A stretch of DNA of 64,000 bases, from contig JAKSZT010053928.1 of assembly GCA_026826555.1 (NCBI GenBank), forward strand, positions 2,334,191 through 2,398,190. The letters run 5' to 3'. Source of the DNA: Tolypeutes matacus. Its lineage: Eukaryota > Chordata > Mammalia > Cingulata > Chlamyphoridae. This document shows positions 36,327 to 50,868 of this stretch, piece after piece. Position numbers and translations under genes: made by a program. The notes under the pieces are model-generated. The model saw only the letters and a program-made list of their open reading frames with translations, did not search any database and was not told where the DNA came from. How positions within the stretch are numbered: position 1 is the stretch's first letter; each line of letters begins with the position of its first letter.

Positions 36327-36989
36327 TCTATCAGTGCTCGCCAACACGCCCCGGGACGGCTCCTGGCGCCGAGACGCGCGCGCGCTGGGGGCGGACGGGC
36401 TTCCCTCTCCCGCCAGCTCTCCCCGGGCGCCTCCTGACCAGGCGGAGCTGCAGGCTGGTCACCTGCACGCCTCCGGCTGCTGCCACTGCTGGGTGTATCT
36501 GCCACCTCCCGGCCGGGCCGCCCTCCCGCCCGCGCGGCTTTAAGTACGCGGACCGCGGCCGGCAGGGAGGAGGAGGGAGGAGGAGGGAGGGGGAGGAAGG
36601 GGGAAGGGAGAGGAGCGGCGAGCGGAGAGGGGAGCCGCGACCCCGATTGCAGGGAACTAGGTGTGAGGGTGTGAGGTTCCCACCCACCCCCACCCTTCCT
36701 GCAGCCCTTCCCTCCCCCGCGACTCCGCCACCCTCTGCGTCTTGTGGGCCGGGAGCTTGTTGCTACTTGTTCAAGAGGCGTAATTGCGCCGCTCTCCAGG
36801 GCGCCTGGAGCCCTGATTTACATAATTCTCCACCCGGCGCGTTCACCGAGGAGGATCTTGGCTCTCGCTGCTTTTGACCCCGGGGGCGTGATTGCCAGCC
36901 TGGAAAACCCCACGTCAAACCACTCCCCGTCGCTCACCCCAGTCAGGGCCTTTTCGCCCACCAGGCCCTCTCATCCTCTCTTCTCCTCT

Positions 36990-37185
36990 TTGGTTTCCAT
37001 ACTCTCTCGCTCTCTCTGTCCCTCTCCTCTCTCCTTCCTCGCTCTTTTTTCAAGCTTCTCTCTCTCTCTCCTGCCCTCTCTTCCCTCACACTCCCCTCTC
37101 GTTTCCTCTTTCCCTCTTCCTTCCTCTCCTATTTTACTAGTGTCCTTTTCTCTGTCTCTATCTCCTTATCCTCTCTTCTTCGGAA
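36990..37185. repeat. Pyrimidine-rich (CT)n-like tract
   Basis: Almost pure C/T sequence made of imperfect TCTC and TTCCTC units. Confidence 0.75.
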
Positions 37186-38403
37186 GGAAGAGCCCTAAGC
37201 TGTGGGTCACCGTACTGTCTCTCTCCATCTCCCTGTCTGCTCTCGGCTTTTTCTTGCCCAGCGCTAAAGTGAGGAGGGAGATCAGCCAGCGGAGACGCTG
37301 TGGTTGGAGATCCAAGCCCTGGAAGCTGGGGTCGTGCGGAGAGGTTCTGGTTAACAAAAGGAACTGGAGCCCTACTGGGGATGCCCGGTCTCCTGCTTGC
37401 CCCCCACGAGGGGCCAACCACCGACGCCTCCACCCGCCTCACTCCCTCTTCTTCACGGCCTGGCCTGGGACCAGGCTGTCTCACACTCAGCCCCTGCCCT
37501 GCGTCGGAGCCCGGCCAAGGCCGGCGCATCCAACGCCGCGTCTCCCCAAGGCTCCTCCAGCGCCCTTGGGCCGGCACGATCACTGCGGCCCCTCCGTTGG
37601 CTCTCGAGGGACTCTCGGCAGCGCCTGCTCCCCCCCACCCCCCCGCGACCAGCTCGAGTCCTCTTTGCTACCCGGCCTAGAGGCGGTCTCTTCGGGTCCC
37701 CCATCCACTTGCCCCAAGTCCTCACTCTCCTAGGCGGCCGCGGCATTCCGCTTGCCCAGCCTGGGGGGCCAAGAGAGGCCTGGACTCCCGCCTTCGGGAG
37801 AGCAGGCGCTTTTCAACGGTAAAAATCAGTCTCTCCGAAAGAAGCTGCTCAAACACAAATTCCAGAACGCAGGGCAGGAGGCTGCCCCTCTCTCCAGGGT
37901 CCTCTGCCCAGGCAATCGCAGCACTGGGGCCTTGGCCATAGCCCTATGCCCAGGGCAGTCGGCGTTGGCTGTGGGGCGGGCCCCCTCCCCGGCCCGGGCC
38001 GCCGCAGTGCCCGTGCGGTGCTCTCTGCCCATGGTGCCGACAGAGAAAAGGCGGGTGGTAGGATCTAATATCTATTTTCTGGCCACCCCCTTTCCCTTCC
38101 CCTCTCTCCTCCCTTCTTTCTCCCTCCCTGTCTCCTTCCTCCGCCCCCCCCTCCCAACTCTGCTTCCCTCCCTACACACTGCGCAAACAGGTCGGTGGAG
38201 ACTGGAGGGCACTGAGCCTCCCCCACCCAGAAATGCCCATCCTTGGGTACTTCCTCCCCACAGTTGGCACCCCCTACCAGATTCCAGCTTGTCCCCTTTC
38301 CTCAGCCCAGAGCTCCAGCACACTCATCTGCCTCCCCATCTCCATCCCTGACCCAAGCTTCTCTCTTTCGGGCTCGTGCTCGACACCCCTGGATCTCTTT
38401 TCT

Positions 38404-38945
38404 AAAATGGCTCCCCGGAAACTGCACGCTGGCCCTACGGCTGCTCAAGACCCAGGGCAGCAGCGGCGGGGTCCCCAGACCGGTATCTCTGTGTCTGGAA
38501 GTGCGCAGAATTTCTGCACCTTCTCTCTGCTCGCGGTACGGAGTGGGGCGCAAGCAACCCGCAGCCCCCAAGTAGAGCCCGCTGAGAGAGAAATGGGGAG
38601 GACGAATCATTCAAGTTCAACGACATGGCGACGGCGGCTCCCGCGCGAGCCGCGCTTTGGCGGGGGAGGGTGCGCCATCTGCAGCGCCGCGCGGATGCAG
38701 AGGAGAAGGGGGCAGCAGGCCCCTCTCCGCGCGTTTGCGTGGACCCCCGCTCCCCGTTCCCCCACCCCCCACCCTCCACCCCAAGCCAGGGCTTTCGTGC
38801 CGGGCACAGCCCGCTTGGGTTCTTAGGCCCCAGCCCGCTCCTTGGTCCTCGCCCTGAACCCCAAGGAAAACCGCAGACTCCAGACCCGCGCATCCCTGTC
38901 GAGAACCTACCGTGAAGACCTCGGCGCTGTGGCCTTGCCATCTGC
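38404..38945. promoter_or_regulatory. Cluster of YY1-like sites (candidate D11.12 element)
   Basis: Four ATGGC cores of YY1 type occur here: AAAATGGC at 38404, ACATGGCGAC at 38623, AGATGGCGCA (minus strand) at 38671-38680, and AGATGGCAA (minus strand) near 38933-38941. The sequence between is CpG-rich. Human D11.12, a Polycomb-recruiting element with YY1 sites, lies between HOXD11 and HOXD12. The identity is inferred from position and motif. Confidence 0.4.
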
Positions 38946-41075
38946 CTGCACGGCCCCACCCGAAGCTCAGAGAACGCACCCGGCCCTCGGAGCGTAGCCA
39001 GTAGCTCGGCGAGCGGTAGCTTTCAGCTCAGCGCCGGGACGCGATGCGGTATTTTTGAACCACCCAAGATAAGACACTAACTTGACCTTAACTTTGTCAG
39101 GGCGCCCCCGGTATCTGGAGAACGTGAACAGACACTGTCTGGCAGCTCTCGTAAAAGCTGACTGGGGAAGGGATTCTGAGTCATTTCATTTATTGCCACT
39201 ACAGTTCTGCAAGAAAGCTTTTCCTCCCTGCCAAACTTTTAATTATTTATGCTCGTTTAGAAAACGAAAGAGGAGAAATGGGGGAAAACACCCAGTCCCA
39301 GTCCGTTCCCTGAAGAGTCTTCAGGACCAGCTCCTCAAGTCAAGCGACTGGAGAACAAAAATGTGGGGAGATCACCTTTGTCCAAGGACGGTCAGACAGG
39401 CGCCGTGCCCGCCCTCCCCCCACTGAAGGGGGTGGACGCATCTGGGACAGACCGAGTGGAGTGATACCCCCGCCCCCACGCAGACATGAATATTTACAGC
39501 GGTTCCGGATTTCTCCTCCACCCGCCAGCCTCCCGGAAGCCTCCCCAGCCCGCCTCCCCAGGGGAGAGCCCCCAGGCCTTAAAAATGTCCCCCGCCCCGT
39601 CCGCGCTGTGAGCTCGCGACCGATTTAGTGGTGGACGAGGCCGGTTTTTTCTCGTTGTAAAGCCTTCTTCTTGACCAAGAGGACCGCGTGGACTCCGGCA
39701 TTTCGGAGGACGCGTTTGTCTTTGTGCAAGGGAATGTTGCGCACTCAGATTTCAGCATCATTTTTCTCCGGCGTTTGTTTCTTACGAATTTCGCCGCGGT
39801 TCCGAACCCCGGCCGGGATTTCAGCTAGCGAGTGAGAGAGGACACCGCCGTCTTTGTATTTGTGCGGATCGTTAGAGGGGAAAGATTTGAGAAACACTCC
39901 TGAACCCCCAACCGAAAGACAAGCTTTTGGACCTAGAATAATTCAATTCTCTTTGGGCAGTGGTCGCCATGAATATTCCCTCCCCACGCACTCCCGAGGT
40001 TAACGGGAGAGGATGTGATGATTTAATGACATATTTTGGAAAGAAAAGGCTTCTGTGTGTTGTCTTAGGGCCTAGGCCTAAGTCCAGTTTCCTGGTCCTT
40101 CTCGGTCCTGGGGACCCGAGGTCTGAGTGCGGCCTTCGCCTTTGTTCAGTTGTTTTCCAAGAGGCAAACCTCCGAACGCAGACTCAGAGACCCGACTCCG
40201 GGTGGCATGGCTTCCTTTCGCCGACCCAGGTGGGGAAACATTTCTGCAGATAGGGCCTCTGTAACCTCTTGCTTTTTCTTTTTTCTTTTCTTTTCTTTCT
40301 TTCTTTCCTCCAGTGTATGTATGTATATATTTTTTAAAAGGAGAGGTTAAAATATATTTTAAGGAAAGCATCAAATTCGTTTCACAAAAGAGAAGTTGGA
40401 ACGTTGAGCGCTTGATATTAGGAGGGTTAGCAGTTTTGCTATTTCTCTCTCTTGCTAAAAGCTAGCAATTCTTCGGCTTTCACTTCTGAGCCAGCTGGGG
40501 GTTGTCACGGACCCTGAATACCTCACAAGCTCCATCTTTCCCGGCCTGAGCTAGAGGCTCTGCAGGCCTGGGTTTGAGGCTACATTTCCCAAGGCGGCAA
40601 CCTGGTGGGCACCCAGCTGCAGAATATTGGGGATTTCTGCAGGGCACAGCCTGTTCCAGAGAAGCCTGATCAAAACTTGGTGGGGAGTGATATTTTTGTA
40701 TTGCAGCGTGAGGGGCCTGGAATTGTGGCAGCCTCCCTGATAAAAGCAAGCTTGGAAGTTTGAGAATTTAGGCAAGGCACAGAAGCCAAGGCCTGCAACA
40801 AGTCGAGGGGCCTCTCGGTGTGTGAGGCACACTCAAATTTGCCTATTACCACCCTTCCCCACGCATCATACACATTTTGTGCATAGGCTTTTATACACAG
40901 TTCCCTGCATGCCTTGGAAGCCATTTTCTCATTTAATGAACATTCAACACCCACCAAGAAATGACAACTGGGAAAGAAAAGCAAACTCAGTGGTCTGATA
41001 AATATTAGGAGGGAATCCGAGGTGCTTTGAAAAAATCAACATCAGTACCCTGACACTTTGGCTGGGCACTGGGTA

Positions 41076-41081
41076 TTTATT
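41076..41081 (-). other. HOXD12: Possible poly(A) signal of HOXD12
   Basis: The minus strand reads AATAAA about 1.7 kb past the stop codon of HOXD12. It is the only canonical hexamer I saw in that interval, but the distance is long, so it is a weak call. Confidence 0.3.
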
Positions 41082-42802
41082 TCCACTCAAACATTTCTAA
41101 GTGTCCAATATATACAAGCTATTGGTTTTTTTTTAAATGAAATAAAAACAAAAGAAAACATGCATGACAACTACTAGATAGCAGATAAGATGCAATTAGT
41201 TTAAATAGTCAGCTGAAGTCAGTTGGGCTGAGGCTCAGAGTTCCTTGCGAGGTGCTCACTCTAAGAGACCCTGGGCCTCCATTGAAAAGAAATCACTGGA
41301 CTTTGGGAAGGAATTCTAAGTTCCCAGGCTGTCGTACAGTACATTTTGCTAGGTGTTGGGGGCGCTGTTTCTCCACAGGGGACAGAGAAGAGGCTGGGAT
41401 GGTGGCAGGACCTTGGGGGCTTTGGGTTCACTGAAGTGAAGTCTGGACACCCCAGCACACCCGGAACAACCCCTGCATTCAGGAACTCCAGCCTCAACTG
41501 GACAAGCCTAGTAGGGCCCAGTGCCTCCAAGGCTCTGCTCAGGCAGCCCAGATATGGCCTGAAAAAGGGCATGGTGCCAGGGTCTTGAGGGGAGTTAACA
41601 GGTGGTATAGAGGGTAAGGAGAAGGGAATTTCTGGTCCTTTCTGCTTGCTCAAGAGCAACAACAGCAGGCTGAGAAACTGAGGGCCCTTCTTCCCCGGCC
41701 CAGGACTGGGGGAGGAGCTTCCACCTCTCTTTCCTGGCTGCAGCCCATTAAGGTAATTCAAGATAGAAATACATGTGGACAACCTTTCCCTATTACACAG
41801 GGAAAGCCATATTTACAGTGGGAGCAGAGGATCTCCCTCCCCTCCCTTACTTCCCCTCCTCTCGCTTCCCATGTCTTTCCTTGGGCAGAGGAGACTCAGA
41901 ACAGACCAGCAGCTCCCCTCATCAGAGCTCAGCATAGTTAGCTGGGGGTCCTGTTTTAGGGTGCAGAGACCCAGCCTACGCACGTGTGAAGAGGTGTTAG
42001 AAGTAGGAAAATTTTGCCAGTCCTGTCTGGAGGTGGCAGTTTGTCCTGGACCCCCAGCCTAAGCAGTCCTATCGCCGGGAAGAAGTCTCCAGTCCATTCT
42101 GCCCATTTGGAGGAGCCGGCCCAGCCCGAATTCCGGAGTGTTTCCGAGTTTGTCCGGCCACCCCGCCCCTCTCTTCCCCTTTCCTCCCAAAGTCTGAAGG
42201 TCTAGGGCGGCCTTTGTCTTCTCAAACCGGCCAAGGCAGACGGGTGGGGGTGGGGCGGCGCCCTTTTCCTCCTCCACTCGAGATCCTGGCTTTGCTGCAG
42301 GGGCTAAGGCTGCAGAGAATCCGAATCGCAGTCCGCAGCTCTTTCCGCAGCCCGGAGACCTTTCTAAATTCACTTCCACTCTGAGCTCCCGCTAGATGCC
42401 TACTAAATGAGGAAAGGACTAAAGAGAAGGGGAAAGGAAGACTAATCAAGTGGAAGCAGAAAAAATCCAAGTACAAGGTAGCAGCGAGATTGAGCCCCGG
42501 GTGCAAATGTCCCCGCCAGGAGGCAAAGCAGGTGGCACGAGGACCCCACGCGGAAGCCTCAAGGCCAAGGTTACACTGCAACTCTTGCACGACCTCACCT
42601 CCCGCTCAGAGAGAGGGGAAAGCGCGGAGGCTTGACTAGCCTTGCTTCGAAATCTCCTGGTGGCTTGTGGGCCAGGAAACTGAGTTGGGAGAGCACCCGG
42701 AATCAGCGGAGAAGGGACTGAAGGAAAAACTTCAGCTCCCCAATCCAGGCCGTGGCCCAAAAGGCTGGGCCAGGCCCAGCCCGGCCTCCGCCTGTGGCGC
42801 GG
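41082..42802. other. 3' flank of HOXD12
   Basis: Unique sequence, possibly 3' UTR in part. A CACGTG occurs at 41981-41986. No other gene is seen. Confidence 0.4.
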
Positions 42803-43764
42803 CTAGTAGAGCGCCAGGGCTTGCTCGCGCAGCACCACGCGCTTCTTCTTCATGCGCCGGTTCTGGAACCAGATTTTGACCTGTTGGTCGCTGAGGTTCA
42901 GCCTGTTGGACAACTCCTTGCGCTTCTGCCGGTTGATGAATTCGTTGAGGAGGAATTCGTTCTCCAGCTCGGCAATCTGCTGCTTCGTGTAGGGTTTCCG
43001 CTTCTTGCGGGCCCTCCCCGGGGCCGCCCCCCACGGCAGGCCTGCAACACATCCCCAACCCGAGTCAGCCTGGCCCGCTCCCTGTCGCCTGCCCGCCCTT
43101 GGCTACTCCCTCTCCCGACACGGTCTCCCCTGCATCCCACCTCCCATCCCGGCTCAAACCGGCCCGGGGAACATGGCCACCGTTTACCGTCGGACAGCGA
43201 AGGTCTCAGGCAAGAGGCGACGCTGGCCGCCTGCACTGTCATGTTCAAGTTGAGCGGGATCTTGGCGTCATCCTTGAAGCTGGCTGCTGCGCAGGGGCCC
43301 CCCTCAAGCAGGGCCGCGGGGCCCGGCGCGACACGGCCCACACCCGAGTACTCGTACTTGGCGGCTTTGAGGGCAGCGGCGGAGGAGGCCAGGCTAGACT
43401 CGGGGGCGAAGGATGGCCGCGCACGGCCACGCTCCTCCGGCCCAGTAGCCGCGTCCGGCGTGTAGAACTTGGCCGGCTCTTCGTGTCGGTCCTTGGTGTC
43501 TGGGTGCTGCAGGCCAAGAGGCCCGGAGCCGGCCAGATAGGGCTGCGAGAAGCCGCTGAAGGCGGTGGAACCCGCGGGCTGCGCGGGGGCGCACGAGGCG
43601 GGCGCAGCGGCCCAAGGTAACGCGCCACGCGGGTACGAAATCGGGGGAAGCGCGGCCAACTGGCCTCCATTCGGCCGCAGGTTGGAGAAGTAGAAGGAGT
43701 CGGGCGACTGCAGATTCAGCAGCGAGCCCACATAGCCCGCTCTGTAGAGACTGCGCTCACACAT
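42803..43764 (-). CDS. HOXD12: Homeobox protein HOXD12
   Basis: HOXD12 is an AbdB-class Hox transcription factor of group 12, acting in distal limb and urogenital patterning. The CDS is join(43188-43764, 42803-43041) on the minus strand, 271 residues against about 270 in human. It starts [19 protein letters not shown]. The splice joins LSD-G|[14 protein letters not shown] across a phase-1 intron of only 146 bp (donor G|GTAAAC, acceptor TTGCAG), the shortest in the window. The homeodomain is residues 203-262 (contains [17 protein letters not shown]), and the protein ends LREQALALY. Exon 1 has no long homopolymers, unlike HOXD11 and HOXD13. The frame is open for 76 codons upstream with in-frame ATGs, one of them at 43992. 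The conserved start was chosen by family match. Confidence 0.97.
43000..43700. promoter_or_regulatory. HOXD12: HOXD12 CpG island
   Basis: CpG-rich sequence covers exon 1 and the short intron. It stops near the start codon, and the 5' flank is AT-richer with no canonical TATA box. Confidence 0.65.
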
Positions 43765-45738
43765 CTCCAACAAAGGGCTTCGGCTGCGCTTGCAGCAGTA
43801 TTTAGTTACAACCGGGAATAAAGAGGACAGGCTCTGACGATTGGACGAAACTTTGCCTGCAGGTTCTTCAAAGCCGGTCATTTCAGCACCGCCTACATCC
43901 CCCGACCCGTTTTTCCCCCCCTTCAGGGTATTATGATAACACCAGCAATATTCGATGGCGACCGGCAAGGCTGCCGTGTAGAGTCGAGGCATGCTGAGGG
44001 AAAGCGACTCCTCTGGGAGTTTCCGGGGCCGGCTTCAGGAGCTGGGGGCATTGGTCAGAGGGCACCTTTGCCCAGCGTCCCTTGGGACCCTTTTTGGGCT
44101 TGATTTGCTTTGAGCTCTGGTTTCCGGCCGCCTATTTCTGCCTGGCTTGCTTCACCTGCTTTAAGTTGCAGCTGAGGCCTTTTCCAGTAAAGTGCGCCTG
44201 TTTGCTTGCCGGGCATCCAGCTCGGTCCCTGGCTCTGAGCAATGCCGCTCCTACCCCTTTTTCCCCATAGCAGTGCAGATACAGGGTGAGACATTTGCTG
44301 GAAGCGGAAGAAAGGCGTCACAAACTGCCCCAGTTTTGCACCCAAGAAGGAGGCTTAAAGCCACCGGTGGTGCAAGCCCCCTTGGTCAGGGCTTCTGCTC
44401 CTAAGGAAGTTGCCATCCACGTCCATGGAGAATGCGGGTTCAGGGACCAGGCAGCCCATTCGCCAATCGTGGCCAAATGCTACCTTCCTTATATCGCCAG
44501 GAGTCACTTTGGTGGCTCCAAGGTGTCCAGCCACCCCTGGCGGGCAGTGCAAGACGAGCTTCCCCGACTGGGTGTGGAAGAGCAGAAGAGCCAGCGTCAC
44601 CGGGCCGGAGAACAGGGGGTCGCATTGAGGCAGCCCACTAGCAGCGCTCCTTGGCTCAGGGTCTCCAGGGACGCGTGCCGCTGGCGGGTTCGCTAGTCCG
44701 GCGAACAGGGAGGCGGGCAGGACAGCGTCCCCTCCCCCGGCAACCGCCCAGAGCAGTGTGCGCAGTCCTCGCCGCTGGTCCTCGGGTCTAGTAAGTCCAA
44801 GAGGCCGGGGTTCCTCTCTTCTCTCCTCCAGCCCCAAGACCCCCAGCAACCCCGTGACCGACGTCCAACCCAGTCTGCAGCCAAATCTGAGGCCCCTGAG
44901 CCAAGCTGGAATTGGTTAGAGCCTCCAGCTCCGGCACGCAGGACCACACAGGCGCCGCCGGAGGGCAAGGCTGACCACCGCGCTGCGACTTTATTGTGTG
45001 AGTTATGGCGACCAATTGGGCGACTCTAGGGAACGCAATCAGCCTCTTCCTCCCGTGCTCTAGGGCGGGGGTGGGGTGGATTCGAGTGGGATGCTGCGGG
45101 CAAGTCAGGGGCTCCACAGTGCTTCACCAGAGTTTTCTTAGAAGCTCAGACTTAGACGCACCACTCTCCCAGTCCTTTTACGGAGGGTGTAGGCACAAAC
45201 TGCAACTCTAGGTCCGAGGGACTTAGGAGACCCAGACTTCGGAGCCCTAGCTATCATTTTGGGGAACCCTCTCTGTTTTCGAGGCGCTGCAACCTCCCCA
45301 GGTCCAAGAGCTCCAGCTTCAGGGATACGGCCCAACGCGGCTGTAGTCCCTGTTCCTCCCGGCTCAGGGCACAGGGATTCCCCAGTATTTCCAAGCCCAG
45401 TGGTGTTTCCTCCTGGCGTTTGGGCAGCCGCAAGGCAGCGATTTTCCTCTCGGGATTAAAGACAGAAAAGAACTAAGTGAGAAACAGAAAAGACTGGAAC
45501 TGCTTAGCCTCCCTCCAACGCTTCTTGGCCCAGAAAAGAATCCAGCCGCTCCACCTCGTCTCCCGGGTTTATGACTTTCGAGGTCCTCTGGGAAAGGTCA
45601 GATTCGTGATCCCGCGGGCATGGGGAGGGGCAGCGGGAGGGAGGGCAGGGGGCAGGGGACTTGGCCCGTGAGGAGAGCATAGAAAAGGAGGATTGGCCGC
45701 GGAGATTAACTGCGAGCTCCTCCAATGCCGCCGACCGC

Positions 45739-45752
45739 CCAGGAGATGGCGA
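45739..45752 (+). promoter_or_regulatory. CTCF-like motif between HOXD12 and HOXD13
   Basis: CCAGGAGATGGCGA fits the CTCF core CCASYAGRKGGCRS except at positions 5 and 14. It lies in a CpG-rich patch and points right, toward EVX2. Confidence 0.4.
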
Positions 45753-46432
45753 GCGCGCTCCACGAGCCTGGCGAGGTGCCGCCGCACGGTCAAGATCAAC
45801 AGTCAAGAACGCAAGCGGCCAGTAATCGGTAGCCCCGCGCGGTCACCTCCCGCTGCCAGGCGCGGGCGAGCCCCTCGGAAAGTCGTAGATCGTGGCGGCA
45901 AGGCTGACCGGGACAGCGGAGCCTCAGTGACCCGGCAAGCTGCCGGGTGAGTGGAAGCGTCGCGGCAGCCCCTTTGTCTGTCCGCGCGTGCTGAATCCAA
46001 CGCCTACTTGGCCTCTTGTATCATGCGTGGACGCGCGGGCCTCGGTTCCCCACCCGCGTCGCTCGAAGCCCTCCAGGTTTCTGAGCAGGAAAGGCCTCTC
46101 TTCGAATTCCGTCCGCCTCCCGGGCTCACCGTAACCTTCCCTTCCAACGCCGCGGCCACCTACCGGCTCCTCTCCTTTCTCCGCAATTTGGAATATAAAA
46201 GGACGCATATAAGTAGCGAAGCCTTCATCTGTTATTTAGCCATTTCGCCTTCTGGAGAGCGTTTGAGCGCAGTTTTAATCTCCATCAAACCTTCCATTTC
46301 TCTTAAAAGGAAGGAAACTGACAAGCAAACTACAGATGAAAGGAAAACCCGAAGGCATTCCTCCTACCCAGGATGGGCAATCTAGGAAATGGAGTACAGC
46401 CCTGAAATCTGGAATTAAGAAAGAAAAAGAAC

Positions 46433-46436
<4 letters not shown>

Positions 46437-46490
<54 letters not shown>

Positions 46491-46500
46491 NNNNNNNNNN

Positions 46501-46549
<49 letters not shown>
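46437..46549. repeat. (GA)n microsatellite with a 10-N gap
   Basis: About 50 bp of GA dinucleotide lie on each side of a 10-N gap at 46491-46500. The true repeat length is unknown. The purine-rich stretch continues to about 46585. Confidence 0.95.
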
Positions 46550-46556
<7 letters not shown>

Positions 46557-46700
46557 GGAAAGGAAGAAAGAAAGAGGAGGGAGGGCGATGGGGAAGAAAA
46601 GAAACCCATTTCAGATGAAAACATATCTTGGAAGAAAAAACCGAGAAAACGTTAGTGGCCCCTTCCGGAAAAGAAACGGCAGTGGTGTGGCCCCATTTTC

Positions 46701-46800
46701 TCACTTTCTTTTCCCCTTTCTTTCTTTCTCTCTTTCTTTCTCTCTCTTTCTTCTTCCTTTCTCTCTCTCTCTTTCACTCTTTCTTTCCTTCTTTCTTTCG
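46701..46800. repeat. Pyrimidine-rich (CTTT)n tract
   Basis: Imperfect TTTC/CTCT units on plus, 150 bp from the (GA)n array. The two are of opposite strand bias and could pair as a long imperfect inverted repeat. Confidence 0.8.
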
Positions 46801-47682
46801 TTTTATTAAAACGAAGTTGGTCGCCTGCAGTCGGCTCTATCAAGCTGGGTTAGAGAAAATGGAAGCAGTTCCCGGATCTTGCGTCCCTGCGCTTTCTCTC
46901 GCATAGCCATAAGGAAGTCCTCCCTGTCACGACTTTAAGGATTGTATGAGGTTTTAAAACCTGTACTTAATATACATATTTAAAAGTTAGCAACCACTAA
47001 CTTGCCCTAGGCGTAAAAACAAGTCCTCGCGTTTCTCAGCGGCCATTTCCCTGAGTGACAAAGAGGCTTCAAAGAGAAAGTTCGTAGTGCCTAAAATTTG
47101 GGTCTAGAGGTTTAGGGTGTATAATTATGGTTTCAGTCGTCAATTGCTGTGTGCAAGTTGCCTGGAGAAGGCGATATCGGATAAGCATGAAATGTTCATT
47201 TCTACTGCCAAATATGGATATGTCTTTCTTATTTCAGGATCTTCCTAGGACACAATGGCCTTTCTAGGTGGAAAACTTCCTAGTGAGCAAATTTTCCCAT
47301 ACCCAGGCACACAGACATATTAATGTACAAATGAATAAAACTATTTGAATAAATCGATCATATTGAAAAAGAAGTACAATTTTATTAGAAATGTTTTCTC
47401 GAGGTGGTTTGGGGGTAAAAATATAAATTTGGGCATCGCACATTATATCATCATTTAAAGACAACTCTATTTAAGTTAGAGCCATAGGGAAGGAGGCAGA
47501 TGGCAGAAGTGGAGAGCTTGGAGGTTTCAAAGACCAGAACTGATGCTGAGTTTCCTTCATCTGCAGGGAAGTGTTCAATACACTAAGATTTTTATAATAA
47601 ATAAGTATCATTTCTAGAGGTGACACAAGCTTGAAAAAAGAAAACAAATGTATAAAGACTCAGGGCAAACAAAAGAGTTCTG

Positions 47683-47688
47683 TTTATT
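47683..47688 (-). other. HOXD13: Poly(A) signal of HOXD13
   Basis: The minus strand reads AATAAA about 1.18 kb past the stop codon. The AT-rich sequence between is a plausible 3' UTR. An ATTAAA on the minus strand near 48271 is an alternative. Confidence 0.55.
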
Positions 47689-48865
47689 TGCATCTCCCTA
47701 GAAGTAAAAAGTGATTTTTAAATGCCTGAAGCACTGCCCATGTATTCCAGCTTACAGACATTGCATCCACAAAAATAATCTCTCAGCTGTATAAATAAGC
47801 AACACTTGAAAAGTAGTTATTTACCATCATTTCAGGAAAACATCTTTTTTTTTCTTCATGGACACTACAGCCCCACATTTTTTGCTTTTGTTAGATGTTT
47901 TTAAGCTCCGTGAGAGGACCAAGGTATTTGTTCAAACACTCAAGTTCTAAATTGGACTTGGGCTAAAAGTTCCCACTCATGGTCACATTGATGTGTTCTT
48001 TTTCAATCCCAGTCCCACAGACCCAAGGCCATTTAAACCATCCACTGGTTACTCAGTCAACTGCAGTCATTTAAATAACCACAGTCAGTTAAGTATCTGC
48101 ATTTAGAGCTAGAGGAATGAAGTCTTCCACAAGGATACATCTTATTTACAAATTAAAAGATTAGATAAGCACAAGTCTGTAAGGTGTATTAAAACCATAC
48201 AACTGAAACAGCAAGTGAAAGACCCAAAGTCAGAAAGATTGTCTTCATTCCAATATCAATACAAACCCTATTTAATAAGGTAGCTGCTTTTGAAGCAATA
48301 ATGGTAACTTCAGCCTTCTGTTTTTAGACTTTCCAGGTGACCCCAGAGCACTGCCTGCCTAGGGCTGTTTCCACTTGCCTCAGGGGAACTTCTCAGAGCT
48401 AATGATTCAATTACCCAATTACAGGATATGAATGACTGCAAATCGTTCTGCCTTAATGGATTATGAAGATAATCAGTGCTGGAAAGAGACATAAAAAGTG
48501 ATTTTAAAAAACCAAAAACCCAAACCCTAGAATCAGAATGGTACTTCTGAAATTCATTTGAGGGGATTATTAAAAAATAGTTCAAATCCTTTATACTGGC
48601 CTCGAGGGAGAAACAGAACATTAAAAATGTCATAAAAATAAACTAGACAAGAAAAAAAAAAACAATGATAAACAAGTAATAAACAGAACTACAAAGTCAG
48701 GTTGGGTAGCAAAAGGTGTGGGAGCCAGATTTAGAGAAGAGAGAGAAACAATTCACAAAATATGCCATCACTGGCAGGGGTGGGAATTAAATACGTATTC
48801 AAGTCTTTCAAAAAGTCTTTTGGATACAACTGAAGGCATTTAAATTGTGGCCAACCAGGCCCACA

Positions 48866-50809
<1,944 letters not shown>

Positions 50810-50868
50810 CTATGAGCCTCCCGCCTCCCTCCCGCCCGCCCTCCAACAGGTTAGCTCATCGCGGGACG

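Larger units (their letters stand above)
35050..36560. promoter_or_regulatory. HOXD11: HOXD11 CpG island
   Basis: CpG-dense sequence covers exon 1 and about 400 bp upstream, apart from an AT-richer promoter stretch at 36200-36330. Confidence 0.75.
36561..41075. other. HOXD11-HOXD12 spacer
   Basis: No gene or transposon is recognised. There is a CT-rich block at 36.96-37.2 kb, a GC-rich stretch at 37.3-38.0 kb, a CpG-rich patch at 38.6-39.0 kb with YY1-type sites, and AT-rich sequence from 39.9 kb on. The human Polycomb element D11.12 is known to lie in this interval. Confidence 0.55.
43765..47682. other. HOXD12-HOXD13 spacer
   Basis: No gene is seen. It contains a GC-rich stretch at 44.5-46.1 kb with a CTCF-like motif at 45739-45752, the (GA)n array with its gap, a CT-rich tract at 46.7-46.8 kb, and AT-rich sequence beyond. 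Confidence 0.5.

Noticed and set aside
41350..41375. A CTCF-like GTTGGGGGCGCTG near 41357
   Set aside because: Only the GGGGGCGCTG half fits; the required CA step is TT and the 5' half does not match.
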